Shown here piece after piece: positions 59,051 through 64,000 of a DNA stretch of 64,000 nt. This DNA is from Begonia masoniana (lineage: Eukaryota > Streptophyta > Magnoliopsida > Cucurbitales > Begoniaceae): NCBI GenBank assembly GCA_022432975.1, contig CM039508.1, forward strand, positions 18,141,330-18,205,329, in the 5' to 3' direction. The notes under the pieces were generated by a model, which did not search any database, was not told the DNA's origin, and saw only the letters and a list, made by a program, of their open reading frames with translations. Numbering within the stretch: position 1 is the stretch's first letter; each line of letters opens with the position of its first letter. Position numbers and translations under genes: made by a program.

Positions 59051-60271
59051 GATGGAGAATATCTCAGATGGATGTCAAGAATGCCTTCTTGAATGACGAT
59101 CTTCATGAAGAAGTTTATATGACGCCTCCTCCCGGTATAGCTCATCAGCCTTGTGAAGTTTACAAGCTTCGAAAATCTCTTTATGGTCTCAAACAAGCAC
59201 CACGTGCCTGGTTTGAGAAGTTTTCCATAGTGATCACTTCGTTTGGCTTTCTTCCTAGTCACCATGATTCGGCGTTATTTGTCAAGCGTACAACGGCAAG
59301 TCATATTCTATTATCCTTGTATGTTGACGACATGATAATTACTAGTGATGATTATGATGGTATTGAGTCTTTGAAGTCTGAGTTGGCACGTTGCTTCGCT
59401 ATGAAAGACTTGGGTATGCTACGTTATTTTTTGGGAATTGAGGTTGCTATTCTCCAAAAGGCTATCTCTTATCTCAAGCAAAGTATACAGCTGATTTGTT
59501 TGAGCGTGCTCGACTCACTGACAACAGGACTGTTGATACTCTCCTTGAGACTAATGGTAGATACTCTCCGTCGGATGGCACTCCTTTGACAGATTCTAGT
59601 CTCTATCGTACCATTGTAGGCAGTTTGGCTTATCTTACTGTGACTCGCCCCGACATTGCTCATGTTGTTCATGTGGTTAGTCAGTTTGTCACTGCTCCTA
59701 CTACAGTTCATTGGGCTGTCATTCTTTGTATTCTCAGGTACCTTCGGGGCACTCAGTTTCATAGTCTCTTGTTTCCTTCTATGTCTTCGTTAGAGCTGCA
59801 TGCTTCTTCTGATGCGGATTGGGCTAGTGATCTTAAGGATCGCAAATCAACCACTGGATTTTGTATTTTCCTCAGTTACTCGCTTATTTCGTGAAAGAGC
59901 AAGAAACAAGATGTTTTTCTCGCTCTTCTATAGAAGCAGAGTATCGTGTCATGGCCTCGACTACCTGTGAAATTGTTTGGTTACGCCGGTTGCTTGCTGA
60001 TATGGGTATTTGTCTTTGTCACCCTACTCCGTTACATTGTGATAATCAGAGTGCTATTCAGATTGCACGCAATCCAGTTTTTCATGAGCGAACCAAGCAT
60101 ATCGAGATTGATTGTCATGTCACTCGCCACCACCTACAGATCGGCACCATCACATTGTCATTCGTTTCTTCTCATCTGCAAATTGCTGATATGTTTACAA
60201 AAGCACTCTCGGTTTCACGCTTCCATTTCTTATCTGACAAACTCTCAATACTTATCGCTGTAGAATCGTGA
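59051..60271 (+). pseudogene. Copia RT C-terminal part and RNase H
   Basis: RWRISQMDVKNAFLNDDLHE starts the palm; PRAWFEKFS follows, and YVDDM (catalytic, 59320-59334) is intact. A frameshift near 59475 leads to SLYRTIVGSLAYLTVTRPDI and YLRGTQFHSLL. A second shift near 59880 leads to RNase H segments SSIEAEYRVMASTTCEIVWL, LHCDNQSAIQIARNPVFHER, TKHIEIDCH and ADMFTKAL. All blocks are in copia order, continuing the frame cut at 54130 and 56671. The frameshifts abolish the polyprotein. Confidence 0.88.
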
Positions 60272-60284
60272 GTTTGAGGGAGAA
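60270..60284 (+). promoter_or_regulatory. Copia polypurine tract
   Basis: GAGTTTGAGGGAGAA immediately before the 3' LTR, the expected plus-strand DNA priming site. Confidence 0.8.
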
Positions 60285-60441
60285 TATTAGTTATATTATA
60301 TTATATTTATTAGTGCCTAAAGATATTTTAGTCTATTTACTTTTCATTGTAAACCTTAACTATATAAACTCTTTATGTGTATTCTGATTAGCTTAATAGT
60401 TTAATAAGAAACCATATTCTCTTTTTCTCTCTATGTTATCA
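60285..60441 (+). repeat. Copia 3' LTR (157 bp)
   Basis: About seven differences from the 5' LTR; same ends. Confidence 0.9.
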
Positions 60442-61894
60442 CTTTCAAAATCATTTAAATTTAACTCTTTTCAAAAACTTTCTGTAATTAAAAAAAAAAT
60501 ATGCTTATTGAAATCGAAAAATTTGAAAACAATTTCACCAATTAACTTCAAATGCAATTTCAGTTAAAACTTGCATTTTAAAATCACAATGTCAAATAAA
60601 AATCCATTACATAATTTAACATTCAATGATATTTGTTAAAAATGCAATCAAATATAATCCCAACATGTACAACTATAACAAATCCCTACAGATTTCCGGG
60701 CTTACACCGGCCGGACTGTAGTATCCCGAGCCTGCTACCCTCGCGAGGTTTAGGGACTTTCAACCCAAGGGGGACGATAATCGTAAGACCCCTACTCTTT
60801 CCCGCCATAGTTATACATATTGTTTATAATTAGAGGCAAATTTCAATTTTCCAAAATAATTGTCACTTCCTCTTTTCTCAATACTTGCTTTAAAATTTTG
60901 GAAAGCAAATGCAACATTTCTTTGAAAGAAACCATTATGTGACTCAATTATAAATCAAGTTTTAGATAAATAATTAAACACCAGTATTTGATAAAATACT
61001 TTCAAAATCATTTCTCTGAATATAAAAGCATAAGTTAAAAAAACACCATGCTTTCCATCACACACTTTTCTTTCAAAAATAAACACCACCATCGAAACCA
61101 TCTACTCAATTATCCTCCCAACATCACACAATCCAGTAATCATACAATCTCATTTTACCATAAAATTTCTCAATCCCCGTCAATAACCATAACTCATTCA
61201 TAAATTCTATTATCAAATTAAACTTCTAACTTAAACATAAACAACACCATTTACACACTCCCATCTCTAAATCTCAATCAAAATCTTCAATCCATAAAAA
61301 AATACCCAATTCAAAACATCATTAATCTATCTCAACCTAGTTCATGAAACAAAGTTAAAATTAAGTATTCTACGTGTAAGGTTCACTTACCGAAATTGTC
61401 GGTTCCACCAAGACCTATGAAAATCTCCACCTTGAGCGTCGATTCTCTGACCAAAAGAACTTTCTCACTTAGACGAATAACTTCCTCTTTAGGAGTTAGG
61501 GCAAAAACTTAACTCTTCTCCCTCTTTTTCCCTCTTCTCCCTCTTCTCCCTCACGGGTTTCGTCAGTTTCCTTCTCTGTTTTTTTTCCCTCTCTGTTTTC
61601 TCTTCTCTCACACGCAGAAACCACAAACAAAAGCATGGCTCTCTCTCTCCTCCCTCCTCTTTCATCCACGTGAAGCGGTTGAAATTCATCCACTTCACTA
61701 AGTTCTTTTTATTTATTTATTTATTTATTAACTTTTTATATATTCAAACGTCTAATCCTCTAAAGGTATTCTTTCCTCGATCTGACTTCTCCAACGTATA
61801 TATATATTCCTTAACTATAAATATACACGACTATAGATTTTTGAAAATTAAAATTCGATCCGTTTTTATTTAAAAAAAAAACTAAACCATTACA

Positions 61895-62610
61895 AACTCC
61901 CACTGGTTTCTCTTTATTTCCTTTTCCTTTATACACATCAAAATGTTCCTCAAATGAACCTTCAACTCGCTGAGCTGCAATAACTGCTTCAGAGATAGAC
62001 CTGAATTCCATCGCAGACAACTGATGACAGATTTTAGTTCTCAATTCTATTCTGAACTTTACCATTTTGTCCACTAGACCTAAATCTTCGGTATACTGAG
62101 AAACCTCTATAAATTTGGTATGATATTTCAGCACAGTTAGACTTCCTTGCTCTAGATTATAGAATGCGGTGATCTTGTTCTGATGATCATCAGTATTACA
62201 ATAATTGTCTTTGAAGATTGCTTCAAACTAACTCTAGGTCATCATTTCCAATGGATAATCTAATTTTAGCAACTTCCACCATATGTCAGCCATTTTGTCA
62301 AAATATTAAGTTGCAATACCGACCCAATAATTTGTTAGAACTCCGATGGTTGTTAGCTTCTTCTACATCACTGTCAAAAAAATTTCAGCATTCATAGAAT
62401 CAACCCCTCCGTCAAATATCAGAGGATTCATATGCTCAAATTGCATAAAGAGGTTTACACGGTGCGTTTCAGGATCTTGATAGTTGTCATTCCTTAACAT
62501 ATTCTGTAGCACATCCCTTAAAGCTACATAGGATCAGTAGACTATGACTCAGCCTTGTGAATAGTAGGAGCTGCAGTAGTATGATTTTTAAGAACTCTTC
62601 TAGAAGACAT
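61895..62610 (-). pseudogene. Gypsy gag N-terminal part
   Basis: Minus-strand ATG at 62610 (MSSRRVLKNHTTAAPTIHKA) is followed by a stop and by segments HMNPLIFDGGVDSMNAEIFL, KMADIWWKLLKLDYP, and an open stretch LKYHTKFIEVSQYTEDLGLV, then FRSISEAVIAAQRVEGSFEE. These are retrotransposon gag capsid motifs. The solo LTR at 61894 cuts it before the knuckle (which lies near 49500). Confidence 0.75.
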
Positions 62611-62733
62611 TTTTAAAAATCTGAAAAAATAATTTATGGAAAAACAGAACACATTCTTAGTCACTGTATTTATCATATCTTAAATTATTTAACAATATCT
62701 ATCTTTAGATGTCATTTTTCAAGTTTGGAATCT

Positions 62734-62746
62734 GACTCTAATACCA
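62734..62746 (-). promoter_or_regulatory. Gypsy primer-binding-like site
   Basis: Minus-strand TGGTATTAGAGTC differs at two or three positions from TGGTATCAGAGCC and lies where the PBS should be relative to gag. Confidence 0.6.
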
Positions 62747-62749
62747 AAT

Positions 62750-63520
62750 AGTAACATCAGCTACTATGAACTATAAAGTCTAAGACAGTGCGAAAAATAA
62801 ATAAATATAATAATTTTAGAGTAGCAAACCTCTCAAAAATAAAATGTCTCCGAGAAAAAATTAAAATTCTAGAGATCTATTCTTGCGGCGGAAATTAGGA
62901 ATTACTTTGAATATTTTTTGAAAATAGAGATTCCTTATGGGTGAGTCGACTAAGCTCAACATGAATAAATTTTTATAAATAACATTTAATTCAAATTCAT
63001 ATGAACATGTCATTTTATAGAACATTTTATAAAAAAAACGTTTATAAAAAGACGATACTAAGTAATCACTAAAGTCACAAAGTACTCTGATCATATTTAG
63101 AATTTCTCGTCAAAACATACGACCATCAGCTGTCCTATTACTTCTAGTTGACAACAAAAAATAAGAAAATAAGAAATTTAAATGAACATACATGTTAAAA
63201 AATAATGTATATGACTCGCAACAATCCATAAGATGTAGCCAGGCTTCAAACCTTCAATACTCCCTCTAACGTGGGGCTAAAATGTAATTGACAAAATAAG
63301 ATCAATTTTAAATGTTAATAGAAAAAAAAAAAAAGACACAAGTCTCTTTTATAGGAGGATGTAGATAAGGCATCGGGTACAGACACTCTCACCGTTAAAT
63401 GATTCGTTAAAGCAGACACGTGTCAGATAACTACATAACTACATATCCACTCTTAAAACATACTTCTAAACGAGTATATTAGTAGAAGGCACTTTGGTGG
63501 AATCCTCACGGACAAAAAAA
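62750..63520 (-). mobile_element. Probable 5' LTR of the old gypsy element (outer end unresolved)
   Basis: The segment upstream of the PBS on the minus strand contains a TATAAAAGAGAC TATA-like box near 63350. The far boundary and the matching 3' LTR were not found, so length and identity are tentative. Confidence 0.4.
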
Positions 63521-64000
63521 AATTACAGTCAATTTAATAATAATAATGTGACATTGTTTCTTTCACCCTAATCAAAGAATACCTTAGATATGATTTTCCA
63601 TCATAGGAACAATTGGGTATTTGTTTTCGAGAAAACAGCTTTTTCAATGGATTAGTAAAGCTTTTTCGACCAAGAAAAAAAAAAAGGAGAAAGAGTTGCA
63701 GAATATGATCAGAGGCTGCTAGATTAGGAAATCGGAGAAGATGGTGAGAAAGGACGAAGATACACAGAATGATATGAAGAGAGTGCAAAGATTAATAATG
63801 GTGGGGATGTGGTGCATTCAACAGAATCCTTGCTCAGGCCTCCAATGAAAAAGGTTACCCAAATGCTTCAAGCTGTTCTCCAACTTAACTGTTATTGTTT
63901 TCAGCCTTCACCTTCTTCTTCTGTACAAAAGATTAAGATCCAACTTAAACTTTATTTGGTTATTTAGTTTTATTCAATCCATCTTTCAATAAAACCTAGA
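63521..64000. other. Unassigned sequence at window end
   Basis: The minus-strand frame at 63534-63788 has no recognisable motif. Nothing else is supported. Confidence 0.3.

Larger units (their letters stand above)
50093..60441 (+). mobile_element. Complete Ty1/copia element with 157-bp LTRs and three nested insertions
   Basis: LTRs 50093-50249 and 60285-60441 are both 157 bp and about 95 percent alike, with TSD CTTTC at 50088-50092 and 60442-60446. The PBS abuts the first LTR, and a purine tract GAGTTTGAGGGAGAA precedes the second. Removing the Cassandra copy and the two solo LTRs leaves about 4.6 kb encoding gag, protease, integrase, RT and RNase H in copia order. Premature stops and frameshifts make this copy defective. 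Confidence 0.92.
49617..61894 (-). mobile_element. Solo LTR in gypsy gag, split by a copia element
   Basis: The pieces 49617-50092 and 60447-61894 together form about 1.92 kb starting TGTCAGGACCCG and ending AACCATTACA. Flanks ACCTC (49612-49616) and AACTC (61895-61899) are probably a target duplication with one change. On both sides lies minus-strand gypsy gag. Position 61440-61690 is CT-rich, like the 5'-UTR of the other LTRs in minus orientation; strand is inferred from that. No internal genes are present. Confidence 0.7.
43685..62750 (-). mobile_element. Old Ty3/gypsy retrotransposon, minus strand, heavily nested
   Basis: Read right to left: a PBS-like TGGTATTAGAGTC (62734-62746), gag start at 62610, gag to 61895, knuckle near 49500, protease, RT, RNase H and integrase to about 46030, and a chromodomain-like C-terminus to about 43720, then a PPT. 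The domain order (integrase last) is Ty3/gypsy. Frames contain many stops. Three later insertions (43919-45181, 45285-46004, 49617-61894) account for most of the length. Confidence 0.75.

Noticed and set aside
63534..63788. 84-aa minus-strand ORF
   Set aside because: Low complexity with no recognisable domain or supporting signals.

Overview
This window looks like a repeat-dense stretch of a flowering-plant (eudicot) nuclear chromosome. It has one intron-rich host gene embedded in stacked LTR retrotransposons with plant-type primer-binding sites (complementary to initiator tRNA-Met), a Cassandra-type TRIM, hAT-like MITEs and tRNA-derived SINE-like copies. No species can be assigned from the sequence alone. 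There are no operons, rRNA, convincing tRNA genes or CRISPR arrays. All boundaries below come from reading repeat ends and target-site duplications (TSDs) by eye.

Region 1 (1-5.8 kb): two long LTRs of one Ty3/gypsy-like family face each other (plus-strand LTR ending at 2008; minus-strand LTR 2180-4587), followed by AT-rich spacer. Region 2 (5810-17322): a plus-strand LTR element (element A) with about 1.16-kb LTRs. It encodes a broken gag and zinc knuckles, then AT-rich open frames I do not recognise, and no visible protease, reverse transcriptase or integrase. It was invaded by a solo LTR (8960-10449), a poorly defined 11.3-12.98 kb segment, and a block of three SINE-like copies (13269-13839). 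Region 3 (17861-32155): a minus-strand Ty1/copia element, degenerate but recognisable. It carries a head-to-head TRIM rearrangement (20594-21246) and a younger gag-only gypsy-type element (22575-30750) whose 2.5-2.6-kb LTRs are nearly identical and contain a dense hairpin array.

Region 4 (34.3-41.5 kb): the only convincing host gene, a HAD-superfamily 5'-nucleotidase of the NT5DC/cytosolic-II type. About 14 exons lie on the plus strand, with a probable mitochondrial presequence and a TATA box. A hAT-like MITE ends about 140 bp upstream of the TATA box. Remnants of one copia family flank the gene in opposite orientations (32.55-33.7 kb minus; 42.34-43.33 kb plus).

Region 5 (43.7-63.5 kb): an old minus-strand Ty3/gypsy element, target of several later insertions: a solo LTR (43919-45181), a hAT-like MITE (45285-46004) and another solo LTR (49617-61894). 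Inside that solo LTR sits a complete Ty1/copia element with 157-bp LTRs (50093-60441). The copia element itself contains a Cassandra TRIM with 5S-rRNA-like LTRs (51009-51833) and two solo gypsy LTRs (54131-56637; 56672-59045). Removing each insertion with one TSD copy restores the interrupted reading frame, which gives a clear relative chronology.

The most notable structures are the gag-only elements, the inverted TRIM, the SINE foldback block, the Cassandra copy, and a repeat/hairpin cassette that differs between LTRs of the same gypsy-like superfamily.
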